A DNA stretch of 64,000 bases from Methylocapsa palsarum (GCF_900114285.1 NZ_FOSN01000001.1:434001-498000); one strand, 5' to 3'. Numbered from the stretch's first letter, positions 39,061 to 48,592 are shown. Notes: generated from the letters alone by a model not told the origin. Made by a program: numbers and translations.

Positions 39061-39570
39061 ATGGGGCGCGCCATTCGTATCATCGGGATCGATCCGGGGC
39101 TTCGCAATCTTGGTTGGGGCGTGATCGAGGTCGAGGGTTCCCGGCTCGCCTATGTGGCCAGCGGCGTCGTCCATTCGAATTCGAAGCTCGCTCTCGCCGC
39201 TCGCCTGCGCGAACTTTACGATGGCCTTTCGTCGGTCATCCGGACCCATGATCCGCTCGAGGCGGCGGTCGAGGAAACCTTCGTCAATTGCGATCCGCAA
39301 TCGGCCTTGAAGCTCGGACAGGCGCGCGGCGTCGCGCTTCTCGCGCCAGCGCTCGGGGGCTTGCTCGTTGCGGAATACGCGGCCAATCTCATCAAGAAGA
39401 CTGTGGCCGGGTCGGGCCATGCCGAAAAGAAGCAGATCGCCCTCATGGTCAAATTTCTTCTTCCCCGGGCGGACGCGGCCAGCGCCGACGCGGCGGATGC
39501 GCTCGCCGCCGCGATCACCCATGCGCAGCTGCGCCGCCATCTGGCGCTCTCGGCGTCGCCGCTCGCATGA
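39061..39570 (+). CDS. ruvC: Holliday-junction resolvase RuvC
   Basis: 169 residues from the ATG at 39061. A GTG 17 codons earlier is open, but the family starts near [20 protein letters not shown]. Catalytic acids are the Asp of GIDPG, the Glu pair of AAVEETFVN, and the C-terminal Asp pair in [18 protein letters not shown]. It cuts Holliday junctions during recombination repair. It overlaps ruvA by ATGA. Confidence 0.95.
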   Translation: MGRAIRIIGIDPGLRNLGWGVIEVEGSRLAYVASGVVHSNSKLALAARLRELYDGLSSVIRTHDPLEAAVEETFVNCDPQSALKLGQARGVALLAPALGGLLVAEYAANLIKKTVAGSGHAEKKQIALMVKFLLPRADAASADAADALAAAITHAQLRRHLALSASPLA

Positions 39571-40175
39571 TCGGCAAGCTCAGGGGCGTCGTTGATTCCT
39601 ACGGCGATGATTTTGTCATTCTCGACGTCAACGGCGTCGGTTACGTCGTGACCTGTTCGGCGCGCACTTTGCAAAATCTGCCCCGGCCGGGGGAGGTTGC
39701 GGCGCTCGCGATCGAAACGCAGATGCGCGAGGATTCCATCCGGCTGTTCGGCTTCGGTTCGGAGGCGGAACGCGATTGGTTCCGGCTGCTACAATCGGTG
39801 CAGGGCGTCGGCGCGAAAGTGGCGCTCGCGCTGCAGGGAGTTCTGGGAGAGGCCGAACTGGCGCTCGCCATCGCCCGGCAGGACAAGGCGGCGATCTCGC
39901 GCGCTCCGGGCATCGGACCAAGGCTCGCGGCGAGGATCCTTGTGGAATTGAAGGATAAGGCGCCCGCCCTCGCCGTCGAACCGGCTTCAGCGACGGCCGG
40001 GGACGCCGACAACAAGGTTCCGCCCGCCGTCAGCGACGCGGTTTCGGCTCTGGTCAATCTTGGCTACGGCCGCCCGCAGGCCGCGGCCGCGGTGGCGGTC
40101 TCGGCCGCGGCGCTGGGCGAGGGCGCCGCGACTTCGGAACTCATCCGGCGAAGCCTCAGGGAATTGTCTCGATAA
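39567..40175 (+). CDS. ruvA: Holliday-junction branch-migration subunit RuvA
   Basis: 202 residues from [26 protein letters not shown]. The helix-hairpin-helix DNA-binding parts are [17 protein letters not shown] and [22 protein letters not shown]. The C-terminal domain III ([22 protein letters not shown]) would touch RuvB. The ruvB gene that normally follows is missing: the next gene is tsaD on the other strand, 17 bp away. Confidence 0.95.
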   Translation: MIGKLRGVVDSYGDDFVILDVNGVGYVVTCSARTLQNLPRPGEVAALAIETQMREDSIRLFGFGSEAERDWFRLLQSVQGVGAKVALALQGVLGEAELALAIARQDKAAISRAPGIGPRLAARILVELKDKAPALAVEPASATAGDADNKVPPAVSDAVSALVNLGYGRPQAAAAVAVSAAALGEGAATSELIRRSLRELSR

Positions 40176-40192
40176 GGCGGGACTGCTCGCCG

Positions 40193-41251
40193 TCACGCCT
40201 TGCCGTGATGCGCGGCTTCGGAATTGGAGTCGAGCGGCCAGCGCGGCTTCGCCGCGAAGGTCAGGTCGTCGGTGAGGCCAAGCGACAGGCGCTCAATTCC
40301 GGCCCAAGCGATCATGGCCCCGTTATCCGTGCAAAGGTGCGGCGGCGGCAGCACGAGACGCAGGCCGCTTTCACCGCAAAAGCGCATCAGCGCCCGCCGG
40401 ATCGCGGAATTGGCCCCGGCGCCGCCGGCGACGACCATGGCGTTGGACTGGCCGACCGTCTCGCGGAACAGACGAAGGCCGGCGCGGGAGCGATCGATGA
40501 TTGTGTCCACCACGGCGGCCTGGAACGAGGCGCAAAGATCGGCGACGTCGGTCTGGTTCAGGGCCCCAAGCCGTTCGGCCTCGATGCGGACGGCGGTTTT
40601 CAGCCCCGAAAGAGAAAAATCCGGCTTGGCGCGTCCGAGCATCGGCCGCGGCAGATCGAACCGGGTCGGGTCTCCCTTCAGCGCGGCGATCTCGACCTGT
40701 GGGCCGCCGGGATAGGGCAGGCCCAGCATTTTGGCGACCTTGTCGAAAGCTTCTCCGACGGCGTCGTCAACCGTTGATCCAAGGCGCAGATAATCGCCGA
40801 CCCCTTTCACAGCGACCAGCTGGGTGTGGCCTCCCGAAACGAGCAGCAGAAGATAGGGAAATTCCAGTTCGTCGGTCAGACGCGCCGTCAACGCATGCGC
40901 TTCGAGGTGATTGACCGCGATGAACGGTTTGCGGCTGGCCAATGCGAGGGCTTTCGCCGTCGTCAGGCCAACGAGGACGCCGCCGACGAGGCCGGGTCCC
41001 CCCGCCGCCGCGACCGCGTCGATCGCGGAGAGTTTCAGCCCGGCGTTGTCCAGCGCGCGCTGAACGAGCCGGTCGATCACCTCGATATGGGCGCGGGCCG
41101 CGATCTCGGGCACGACGCCGCCATAGGCCGCATGTTCGGCGATCTGGCTCATGACCTCGTTGGAGAGGATCTCGCCGGCCCCGCCGGGCGGGCGCCTCAC
41201 CACGGCCGCGGCGGTTTCATCGCAGGTCGTTTCAATGCCGAGAACGAGCAT
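40193..41251 (-). CDS. tsaD: tRNA N6-adenosine threonylcarbamoyltransferase TsaD
   Basis: 352 residues. It transfers the threonylcarbamoyl group to A37 of ANN-decoding tRNAs. Motifs are [15 protein letters not shown] at the N-terminus, metal-binding [23 protein letters not shown], and [13 protein letters not shown] near the C-terminus. It converges with ruvA and diverges from hemC, the common Hyphomicrobiales layout. Confidence 0.96.
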   Translation of the reverse strand: MLVLGIETTCDETAAAVVRRPPGGAGEILSNEVMSQIAEHAAYGGVVPEIAARAHIEVIDRLVQRALDNAGLKLSAIDAVAAAGGPGLVGGVLVGLTTAKALALASRKPFIAVNHLEAHALTARLTDELEFPYLLLLVSGGHTQLVAVKGVGDYLRLGSTVDDAVGEAFDKVAKMLGLPYPGGPQVEIAALKGDPTRFDLPRPMLGRAKPDFSLSGLKTAVRIEAERLGALNQTDVADLCASFQAAVVDTIIDRSRAGLRLFRETVGQSNAMVVAGGAGANSAIRRALMRFCGESGLRLVLPPPHLCTDNGAMIAWAGIERLSLGLTDDLTFAAKPRWPLDSNSEAAHHGKA

Positions 41252-41410
41252 GGCCAGCCTTAATGTACGATCGGGGCGAACTTTCCCGATTCGGGAAGTG
41301 AAGAAAATGCCTTATAGAGGTCCGCGCCGACGCTTCCGTCGTTTGCCTCCGGCTTCCGGCGCACTAAGATCGAATCTATAGAGCCGCCAAATCATAAAGG
41401 GAACAAGTCG

Positions 41411-42358
41411 ATCGCACCCCCTGGCCAAACACGAAGCGGCGCGGCCGCATTCAAGATCGGGACGCGCGGCAGCCCTCTGGCGCTGGCCCAGGCGCATGAG
41501 CTGAAGGAGCGTCTGACCGCCGCTCACGGCGGCGACGCCGTTATGATCGAAATCGTCGTCATCAAGACCACGGGCGACGCCATCGTGGACCGCCCGCTCA
41601 GCGAGGCGGGCGGCAAAGGATTGTTCACCAAGGAGCTCGACATCGCCCTGAGCCGGGGGGACGTGGATATCGCCGTCCATTCGGCCAAGGATCTGCCGAC
41701 CCTGCTGCCTGACGATATTGCAATTCTCGGCTATCTGCCGCGCGAGGACGTGCGCGACGCCTGGATCTCGCCGCATGCGGACCATCCCCTCAAGCTTCGT
41801 CCGGGGGCGGTCGTCGGCACTGCTTCGCTGCGCCGCGGCGCGATGGTCAAACGGCTGCGGCCCGACCTTTCGATCATTCTGCTGCGCGGCAATGTCGAAA
41901 CCCGGCTGGCGAAGCTTGCGGCGGGCGACGTCGACGCGACGCTTCTGGCTTTAGCCGGGCTCAAACGCCTGAAGCTCGAGTCGCGGGCGACGTCGATCCT
42001 CGATCAGGCCGAATTCATTCCGGCCGCGGGGCAGGGCGCGATCGGACTGACGGGCCGGGTCGGCGATCGCGCCTCCGAGGCTTTCACAGCGCCGATCCTT
42101 GACGCCGCGACGGGCCTTGCTTTGGCGGCGGAGCGCGCGTTCCTGCATGTCCTCGACGGGTCGTGCAAAACCCCGATCGGGGCGAACGCCTGGCTCGAAG
42201 GTGGCGACGTCGTGTTCCAGGCGATCGTGCTGCGGCCGGACGGCTCCGAGGTCTTCGAGACGGCCTTAAGGGGCGCGCCCTCGGCCGCCGCGGCCCTTGG
42301 CGAAGCGGCCGGGCGCGATCTCCGCGGCCGGCTCCCCGCCGACTTTTTTCTGGTCTAG
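41411..42358 (+). CDS. hemC: Hydroxymethylbilane synthase, no ordinary start codon
   Basis: About 315 residues if initiated at an ATC at 41411. It joins four porphobilinogens into hydroxymethylbilane. Conserved parts are FKIGTRGSPLALAQAHEL, GKGLFTKELDIALSRGDVDIAVHSAKDLPT, VGTASLRRGA, and the dipyrromethane cysteine (Cys252) in LDGSCKTPIGA. The frame is open back to a stop at 41315, but it contains no ATG, GTG or TTG before the ATG at 41543, which would remove conserved N-terminal sequence. AAAGGGAA stands seven bases before the ATC. This is a rare initiation codon, a mutated start or a sequence error. Confidence 0.82.
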   Translation: MAPPGQTRSGAAAFKIGTRGSPLALAQAHELKERLTAAHGGDAVMIEIVVIKTTGDAIVDRPLSEAGGKGLFTKELDIALSRGDVDIAVHSAKDLPTLLPDDIAILGYLPREDVRDAWISPHADHPLKLRPGAVVGTASLRRGAMVKRLRPDLSIILLRGNVETRLAKLAAGDVDATLLALAGLKRLKLESRATSILDQAEFIPAAGQGAIGLTGRVGDRASEAFTAPILDAATGLALAAERAFLHVLDGSCKTPIGANAWLEGGDVVFQAIVLRPDGSEVFETALRGAPSAAAALGEAAGRDLRGRLPADFFLV

Positions 42359-42382
42359 CCGTTTCAGATTCCGGAGTTTTGA

Positions 42383-43129
42383 GTGCAGGTTCTTCTCACG
42401 CGCGCCCAGGATCAAGCGTTGCGCTCCGCCGCGAAACTGCAGGCGAAGGGGCATTCTTCGCTGATTTCGTCCGTTCTCGAAATGGTGCCGACCGGAGCGG
42501 ACTGGCCCAAAGGCGTGCTGGACGGCGTCCTTGCGACCAGCGCACAGGCCTTTGATTTATTGTCCGATTCCCCCGAATGGCCCTTGCCGGAGGCCCGCCG
42601 TCTGCTGCCATTATTTCTCGTCGGCGAGCGCACCGGGAAAGCCGCGCGCGATCGCGGGTTCATGGGCGCCGCCCTGATCGCGCCTGACGCCAGGATGCTC
42701 GCGTCCGACATAGGGAGCAGGATCGAGGGCGCCGGCCGGCTGATCTATCTTGCCGGACGCGACCGCAAGCCCGATCTGGAGGCGCAGCTGAAAGATCTTG
42801 GGCACGACGTTCTGACGATCGAGGTCTACGCCGCCCAGCCGGCCGAATCGCTGACCGCGGAAGCCGTCGCCGGGCTGTCGTCCGGCGCGATTGGCGCGGT
42901 GCTGCATTATTCCAGGCGGAGCGCGGAAATCTTTTTGGACCTTGCGCATGACGCCGGCCTCGACGTGTCCGATCTCATTCATATCGCAATGTCGCCGGAT
43001 GCGGCGGAGCCGTTGTGGGCCGCTGGTTTTTCGAACGTGCGCGCCTGCGAAAAGCCGGAGGAACAGGCGATGCTCGAGCTTGTTGACGAACTGGCGGCCG
43101 TGTCCGGCGAAGGCCCGAGGCGGAAGTGA
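42383..43129 (+). CDS. hemD: Uroporphyrinogen-III synthase
   Basis: 248 residues from the GTG at 42383. It closes and inverts hydroxymethylbilane to uroporphyrinogen III. HemD sequences are poorly conserved; support comes from MQVLLTRAQDQALRSAAKL, FLVGERTGKAARDRGF, IYLAGRDRKPDLEAQLKDLGHDVLTIEVYAAQP and the position 24 bp after hemC. Its stop overlaps the following binding-protein gene by four bases, so haem synthesis and the lut-like cluster may be co-transcribed. Confidence 0.9.
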   Translation: MQVLLTRAQDQALRSAAKLQAKGHSSLISSVLEMVPTGADWPKGVLDGVLATSAQAFDLLSDSPEWPLPEARRLLPLFLVGERTGKAARDRGFMGAALIAPDARMLASDIGSRIEGAGRLIYLAGRDRKPDLEAQLKDLGHDVLTIEVYAAQPAESLTAEAVAGLSSGAIGAVLHYSRRSAEIFLDLAHDAGLDVSDLIHIAMSPDAAEPLWAAGFSNVRACEKPEEQAMLELVDELAAVSGEGPRRK

Positions 43130-44343
43130 CGCGAACCTGTCGTCAGGGACTTTGCTTGAAGCGTTTGGCGACGGCGCTGTCGGCGCTCGCCTTCGCGGCG
43201 CTGGCCCCTCCCCTCCATGCGGAACATATCGACGTCCGCGCGGCCTTCGTCCGGGCCCCGCATTCGCCCGATACGCTCTCGATTCTGGACGTTCCAGCCG
43301 AGGATGACGCAATCGCCGGCGCCCGCCTCGCGGTTGAGGACAACAACACGACGGGCCGTTTTCTCGATCAGTCTTTTTCGATCGACGACGCCCCTGTGGA
43401 CTCCGGCGCCAGCGCCGTAGCCGCCGTGAAAAGGCTCGTCGATGAGGGCGTGTTCCTGATCCTCGCTGACCTTCCAGGCCCCTCCTTGCTCGAACTCGCC
43501 GACGCGATGCGGGACAAGCCGGTCCTGCTGTTCAACATCAGCGCGCCCGAGGACATGCTGCGCGAGGAGAATTGCCGGGCCAATGTCATTCATGTCGCGC
43601 CCTCCTATTCGATGCTCGCCGACGGCCTCGCTCAATACCTTGTCTGGAAACAATGGAAACGCTGGCTTTTGATCAAGGGGCCGCACCCTCAAGATGAACT
43701 TTACGCTGGCGCCCTTCGCCGCTCCGCCAAAAAATTCGGGGCCAAAATCACGGACGAACGGGTCTATGAAGACACGGGAGGCGGCAGGCGCTCGGATTCG
43801 GGTAGCGTGCAAACCCAGAGGCTTGTCCCCGCCGCCACACAGAACGCCGCGCCCTACGACGTTCTCGTCGCCGCCGACGAAAGCGAAGTGTTCGCCAATT
43901 ACCTCCCCTACCGGACCTTCGACCCTCGCCCGGTCGCGGGATCGGCGGGATTGAAGCCATTGAGCTGGGACGGAAGCCATGAACAATGGGGCGCCATTCA
44001 GCTGCAGAACCGCTTTGTCAAACTCGCGGCGCGGCGCATGAACGAGCGCGACAATCAGGCCTGGGTCGCCATGCGGATGATCGGCGAGGCCGTCTCGCGG
44101 ACAGGATCGGGCGATCCGAAGGTGATCCGCGATTATATCACCGGGCCGGAGTTCGCGATTGCGGCGTTCAAGGGCCAAAAGCAGACCCTGCGTCATTGGA
44201 ACCAGCAGTTGCGGCAGCCGATCCTGCTCGGCGACGGCAGAATGATCGTCTCGGTTTCGCCGCAAGAGGGTTTTCTTCATCAGACGTCCGAGCTCGACAC
44301 GCTGGGCTTCGATCAGCCGGAGACAAAATGCAAACTGCCATGA
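43126..44343 (+). CDS. LutA-like periplasmic binding protein (PQQ/alcohol-oxidation-associated ABC system)
   Basis: 405 residues with a signal peptide (RLATALSALAFAALAPPLHAEH, to about residue 32). It belongs to the branched-chain-type binding-protein fold, subgroup associated with PQQ alcohol dehydrogenases: AGARLAVEDNNTTGRFL, LPGPSLLELADAMRDKPVLLFNISAPEDMLRE, NRFVKLAARRMNERDNQAWVAMRMIGEA. In Methylorubrum a homologous gene, lutA, starts the lanthanide-uptake cluster. The gene order here (binding protein, YVTN propeller, ATPase, ABC-2 permease) matches. The metal role is inferred from synteny. Confidence 0.82.
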   Translation: MTRTCRQGLCLKRLATALSALAFAALAPPLHAEHIDVRAAFVRAPHSPDTLSILDVPAEDDAIAGARLAVEDNNTTGRFLDQSFSIDDAPVDSGASAVAAVKRLVDEGVFLILADLPGPSLLELADAMRDKPVLLFNISAPEDMLREENCRANVIHVAPSYSMLADGLAQYLVWKQWKRWLLIKGPHPQDELYAGALRRSAKKFGAKITDERVYEDTGGGRRSDSGSVQTQRLVPAATQNAAPYDVLVAADESEVFANYLPYRTFDPRPVAGSAGLKPLSWDGSHEQWGAIQLQNRFVKLAARRMNERDNQAWVAMRMIGEAVSRTGSGDPKVIRDYITGPEFAIAAFKGQKQTLRHWNQQLRQPILLGDGRMIVSVSPQEGFLHQTSELDTLGFDQPETKCKLP

Positions 44344-45344
44344 TGTTGCGCCGAGGCTGCAAGGCTGCGCCCCGGATCGCCCGCGCCTTCGCGTGCGGCG
44401 CCTTGTTTCTCGGCGCCTGGCCCATGGCGTCCGCTTTGGCGTTCACGGCCTATGTTTCGAACGAGAAGGGGAACTCCATATCGGTCATCGACACTGATAA
44501 ACTGGAGGTCACGCAGACGGTGAAAGTGGGCAGAAGGCCGCGCGGAATCGCCCTCACCCAGGACGGCGGTCAGCTGTTCATCTGCTCCGGCGACGACAAC
44601 GCCATACAGATCCTCGACACCAAAACCTTGACGATCATCGGTAAGATGCCGTCGGGGGCCGATCCCGAACTCCTCGTCCTCAGTCCCGACGGGAAGCTCC
44701 TTTATACCTCCAATGAGAACGACAATCTCGTCACCGCGATCGACGTTGCGACACGCAAGGCGGTCGCCGAGATTCCGGTCGGCGTCGAGCCCGAAGGGAT
44801 GACTCTAAGCCCCGACGGGAAAGTGCTGGTCAATACGTCCGAAACCACCAATATGGCGCATCTGATCGATACGCAGACGCGCAAGATCTTCGCCAACGTT
44901 CTCGTCGACGCCCGGCCGCGCGCAGCGCAATATACGCCGGACGGATCGGAATTATGGGTCACCTCCGAAGTCGGCGGCACGGTCAGCGTCATCGGCGCCG
45001 ACCACAAGGTCAAACAGAAGATCGCGTTCGCCGTTCCAGGCCTCGCCAAGGAAGCGATTCAGCCGGTCGGACTGCGGTTCACGCCGGACGGATCGAAGGT
45101 TTTCGTCGCATTGGGGCCAGCCAACAGGGTGGCCGTGATCGACGTCGCGAGCAAGACGGTCGAAAAATATCTTCTCGTCGGGCAACGTGTCTGGCAGCTC
45201 GCGTTTACGCCGGACGGCAAGTTTCTGTATGCGACCAACGGCGTCTCAAATGACGTGTCGGTGATCGACGTGGGCAAACTCAAGGTCGTCAAATCGATTG
45301 CGGTCGGTTCGTTTCCCTGGGGCGTCGCGATCGCGAAGGAATGA
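44328..45344 (+). CDS. LutB-like periplasmic YVTN beta-propeller protein
   Basis: 338 residues from the ATG at 44328 (GGAG upstream), overlapping the previous gene by 16 bp. The signal sequence is FACGALFLGAWPMASALAF. Repeats of about 42 residues carry YVSNEKGNSISVIDTD, LYTSNENDNLVTAIDVATRK and LYATNGVSNDVSVIDVGK, giving about seven blades. It matches the PQQ-dependent catabolism-associated beta-propeller family. Its exact job (metal or ligand handling in the periplasm) is not known. Confidence 0.85.
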   Translation: MQTAMMLRRGCKAAPRIARAFACGALFLGAWPMASALAFTAYVSNEKGNSISVIDTDKLEVTQTVKVGRRPRGIALTQDGGQLFICSGDDNAIQILDTKTLTIIGKMPSGADPELLVLSPDGKLLYTSNENDNLVTAIDVATRKAVAEIPVGVEPEGMTLSPDGKVLVNTSETTNMAHLIDTQTRKIFANVLVDARPRAAQYTPDGSELWVTSEVGGTVSVIGADHKVKQKIAFAVPGLAKEAIQPVGLRFTPDGSKVFVALGPANRVAVIDVASKTVEKYLLVGQRVWQLAFTPDGKFLYATNGVSNDVSVIDVGKLKVVKSIAVGSFPWGVAIAKE

Positions 45345-46132
45345 CCTTGCGCGCGATACAATCCGAAGCCGCGACCGACCCCGCCGGCGCCGCCGCCCTT
45401 GGCGTCGAGCGCGTGACCCATCATTATGGGAAGCGCAAGGCGCTGGACGATGTCAGCTTCAGCGTCGGGCGGGGGAGTTTCACCGTGCTTCTCGGCCTCA
45501 ACGGGGCGGGCAAGAGCACGCTTTTTTCGCTGATCACCCGCCTTTACGCGACGCGCTCCGGCTCGATCCGCATTTTCGGTTTCGACGTGAACCGGACGCC
45601 CGGCGAAGCGCTCAGGCGTCTTGGCGTCGTGTTTCAGGCGCGAACCCTCGACCTCGATCTGTCGATTTCGCAGAACCTTTCCTATCACGCGGCGCTGCAC
45701 GGCATTGGCGCGCGCGAATCGAAAGATTTGATCCGCGAGGCCCTGAGTCAGGCGGATATGACCGATCGCGCCGACGAAAAGGCGCGGAGCCTGTCGGGAG
45801 GTCAGATGCGGCGGGTTGAAATCGCGCGGGCGCTCCTGCACCGGCCCCGCATGCTCCTTCTCGACGAGCCGACCGTTGGTCTCGACGTCAAGGCGCGCGC
45901 GGCGATCGTCGCCCATGTGCGCCGTCTTGTCGTCAGGGAAGGCGTCGGCGTGTTGTGGGCGACCCATCTCATCGACGAGATAGATCCGGGCGACAATGTC
46001 GTCGTCCTGCATCGCGGCCGCGTTCTCGATCAGGGAAATGTGCGGGAAGTCGCCGCCCGCGCGGGGGCGCAGGAGATGGGCGCCGCCTTCGCCAGACTGA
46101 CCGGCGAGGGCGCAGCGGAGGATCCAGCTTGA
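45341..46132 (+). CDS. LutE-like ABC transporter ATPase
   Basis: 263 residues. Walker A is GLNGAGKST, the Q-loop region is GVVFQARTLDLDLS, the signature is LSGGQMRRVEIARAL, Walker B is MLLLDEPTVGLD, and the H-loop is WATHLIDEI. It belongs to the subgroup found with PQQ alcohol dehydrogenase systems. It overlaps the propeller gene (ATGA) and the permease gene (TGATG), showing tight coupling. Confidence 0.88.
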   Translation: MTLRAIQSEAATDPAGAAALGVERVTHHYGKRKALDDVSFSVGRGSFTVLLGLNGAGKSTLFSLITRLYATRSGSIRIFGFDVNRTPGEALRRLGVVFQARTLDLDLSISQNLSYHAALHGIGARESKDLIREALSQADMTDRADEKARSLSGGQMRRVEIARALLHRPRMLLLDEPTVGLDVKARAAIVAHVRRLVVREGVGVLWATHLIDEIDPGDNVVVLHRGRVLDQGNVREVAARAGAQEMGAAFARLTGEGAAEDPA

Positions 46133-46974
46133 TGGCCAATGCTCACATCAAGGCGGCGGGAGGCGGGTTCCGCCTCGGCCAATACGCGATCTGCCTCAAG
46201 GGCATCGTCTGGCGTGAGGCGTTGCGGTTTCTGCATCAACGCGAGCGCTTCGTCTCCGCGCTGGTTCGTCCGCTCGTCTGGCTGTTCATTTTCGCGGCGG
46301 GGTTCCGCACGGTCCTCGGCGTGTCGATCATCCCGCCCTACGACACCTATGTGCTCTATGAAGTCTACATCACGCCGGGACTCATGGCGATGATTCAGCT
46401 CTTCAACGGGATGCAATCGTCGCTCTCGATGGTTTACGACCGCGAGATGGGCAATATGCGCACGCTCCTCGTCAGTCCTCTGCCGAGGTGGTTCTTGCTG
46501 ACAAGCAAGCTCGCCGCCGGAACGAGCGTTTCCGTGCTTCAGGTCTACGCGTTTCTCGCGATCGCCTATTTCTGGGAAATCGAACCGCCCACGCCCTGGG
46601 GTTATCTCACCGTTCTGCCGGCGCTGATCCTCAGCGGCCTGATGTTCGGCGCGCTGGGAATGCTTCTGTCGTCGCTGATCCGGCAGCTGGAGAATTTCGC
46701 CGGGATCATGAATTTCGTGATTTTTCCGATGTTCTTTGCGTCGTCCGCCCTCTATCCGCTGTGGCGGGTCAGGGAGGGGAGCCCCAAACTCGCGTTTTTC
46801 TGCGAGCTCAATCCATTCACCCATGCCGTGGAACTGATCCGGTTCGCCTTTTACGAGCAGATCGATCCTTTGGCCCTGGGGGCGGTTCTTGGAGCGACGA
46901 TTGTTTTTCTGGCGGGCGCGATCCTCGCCTATGATCCTTCGCGCGGCATGCTGATGCGGCGCGAAGGATTGTAA
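46132..46974 (+). CDS. LutF-like ABC-2 type permease
   Basis: 280 residues with six membrane helices and the ABC-2 permease pattern: LVRPLVWLFIFAAGF, MQSSLSMVYDREMGNMRTLLVSPLPRWFLLTSKL and PMFFASSALYPLW. Last gene of the putative lutABEF-like operon. ABC-2 permeases are usually exporters, yet the matching cluster is genetically tied to lanthanide uptake, so the transport direction is open. It converges with the cytochrome c gene, 10 bp between stops. Confidence 0.88.
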   Translation: MANAHIKAAGGGFRLGQYAICLKGIVWREALRFLHQRERFVSALVRPLVWLFIFAAGFRTVLGVSIIPPYDTYVLYEVYITPGLMAMIQLFNGMQSSLSMVYDREMGNMRTLLVSPLPRWFLLTSKLAAGTSVSVLQVYAFLAIAYFWEIEPPTPWGYLTVLPALILSGLMFGALGMLLSSLIRQLENFAGIMNFVIFPMFFASSALYPLWRVREGSPKLAFFCELNPFTHAVELIRFAFYEQIDPLALGAVLGATIVFLAGAILAYDPSRGMLMRREGL

Positions 46975-46984
46975 AGGGCGGATG

Positions 46985-47380
46985 CTACTTTTTCGCGCCG
47001 GTCGGACCGAACTGGGCGAGAAAGGCGACAAGGTTTTCGCGATCGGAGTCCTTGGGCAATCCGGCGAAAATCATCTTCGTGCCGGGAACCTTGGATTTCG
47101 GGTTCGCGAGATATTCGTTCAGGTTCGTCTCGTCCCAGGTGATGCCGGAATTCTTGTTGGCGTCGGAATAGCTATATCCCTCGACGGCGCCCGTCTTGCG
47201 CCCGATAAGCCCGTTCAGCTCCGGGCCGACGAAGTTCTTCGCGCCCTCGCCGATAGCATGGCAGACCTTGCACTTTTGATTGAAGATCGCTTCGCCGGCG
47301 GCGACGTCCGCGGCGAAAGCCCCGGCGGCGGATGCTATCCAAGCGGCCGTGGCGGCCATACAGGCAAGTTTCAAACTCAT
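46985..47380 (-). CDS. Class I soluble cytochrome c (c2/c550 type)
   Basis: 131 residues from the ATG at 47380 (AAGGGAA upstream). The signal peptide is MSLKLACMAATAAWIASAAG to AFAAD. Haem c is bound by CKVCH, and the distal methionine is in GTKMIFAGL. It is a periplasmic electron carrier. In this context it may link alcohol or methanol oxidation, or cytochrome bc1, to an oxidase; the sequence alone cannot say. Confidence 0.9.
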   Translation of the reverse strand: MSLKLACMAATAAWIASAAGAFAADVAAGEAIFNQKCKVCHAIGEGAKNFVGPELNGLIGRKTGAVEGYSYSDANKNSGITWDETNLNEYLANPKSKVPGTKMIFAGLPKDSDRENLVAFLAQFGPTGAKK

Positions 47381-47485
47381 ATTCAGTTCCCTTCCCTTTG
47401 TGCGGCGGTCTTTCAAGAATGACCCCCGATTTGCTCGTCAATATGACCAGCGCGCCGGAGACCAATATACCTGGCGCGACGATCC

Positions 47486-48589
47486 ATGTATCCTGAGACC
47501 ATGCCCCAAGACAACCCGAACTCACAAAGAATCAATCCGAACGCAGGACGCCGGGTCGCCGCCGGGCTAGGGGCGCTTTCCCAATTCGGAAGGGCGCTGA
47601 GGCTGGCGCGGGGCGCCGCGCTGGGCCTCACGATGGCTTTGAGCGGAAATGCCGACGCTCACGCCGCCGACAAGCTGCGCGTCGCAGCGCAGAAAACCGG
47701 CACGCTCGCCTGGGAGCTTGGACTGATCAAATCGCGCGGCCTTGACAAAGCCGCGGACCTCGAGATCGAAGTGACCGAACTCGCCTCCCCCGAAGCCGCG
47801 AAAATCGCGCTGGCCGGAGACGCCGTCGACGTCATTCTCACCGATTGGTTATGGGTCGCCCGCGAGCGAAGTCTTGGCGCCAAGCTGGTTTTCGCGCCCT
47901 ATTCGACCGCGCTCGGAGCCGTGATGGTTCCGGCGAATTCGCCGGTCCTGAGCCTCGCCGATCTGAAGGGCAAGACGATTTCCGTCGCCGGCGGGCCTCT
48001 CGACAAGAGCTGGCTGTTGCTGCAGGCGCTTGCGAAAGCCTCGACTTTCGACCTGAAGTCAATCGCGCATGTGATTTACGGCGCCCCGGCGCTACTTTAC
48101 CAGAAAAGCCTGAACGGCGAAGCGGACGCCAGCCTGAACTTCTGGACCTATTGCGCCAGCCTTGAATCGCGCGGATTCCGGCGTCTGATCGCAATGGATG
48201 AGGTCGAAACGCGCCTTGGCGCGAAGGATCGCGTCGCGATGGTCGGCTATGTCTTTTCCGAAGGTTTCGCGCAGCGCGCCCCGAACGCGCTCGAGCGTTT
48301 CTTCAAGATCGCGAACGAAGCCAGGGAGACGCTCGTCGGTTCCGACGCCGACTGGGTGGAGATCGGCCGCAAGGCCGGGGTTGAAACCGCCGCGGAACTC
48401 GCGCTCTACCGGCGAACCTATGTCGAGGGGATACCGAACCGTTCAATCGACGCCGAATTCGCCGACGCCAGCGCGCTGTATCGCATCCTCTTCAAAGCCG
48501 GCGGCGCCGATCTCGTCGGCCCGGCGGCGGAGCTTGATCCCGCGATCTATTATCGCGGCGCCTCCGGTAAACGTGCACCGGAACATTGA
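47486..48589 (+). CDS. NitT/TauT-type ABC substrate-binding protein
   Basis: 367 residues from 47486; the alternative ATG at 47501 has a similar context. A long basic N-region precedes the hydrophobic signal core (GAALGLTMALSGNADAHAAD, about residues 50-70). The mature protein has KTGTLAWELGLIKSRGLDK, LAGDAVDVILTDWLWVARERSLG, SVAGGPLDKSWLLLQALAKA and YGAPALLYQKSLNGEADASLNFW. The fold matches SsuA/TauA/NMT1 binding proteins. First gene of an ABC operon. The substrate is unknown. It may serve the adjacent C1-oxidation genes. Confidence 0.82.
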   Translation: MYPETMPQDNPNSQRINPNAGRRVAAGLGALSQFGRALRLARGAALGLTMALSGNADAHAADKLRVAAQKTGTLAWELGLIKSRGLDKAADLEIEVTELASPEAAKIALAGDAVDVILTDWLWVARERSLGAKLVFAPYSTALGAVMVPANSPVLSLADLKGKTISVAGGPLDKSWLLLQALAKASTFDLKSIAHVIYGAPALLYQKSLNGEADASLNFWTYCASLESRGFRRLIAMDEVETRLGAKDRVAMVGYVFSEGFAQRAPNALERFFKIANEARETLVGSDADWVEIGRKAGVETAAELALYRRTYVEGIPNRSIDAEFADASALYRILFKAGGADLVGPAAELDPAIYYRGASGKRAPEH

Positions 48590-48592
48590 TCC

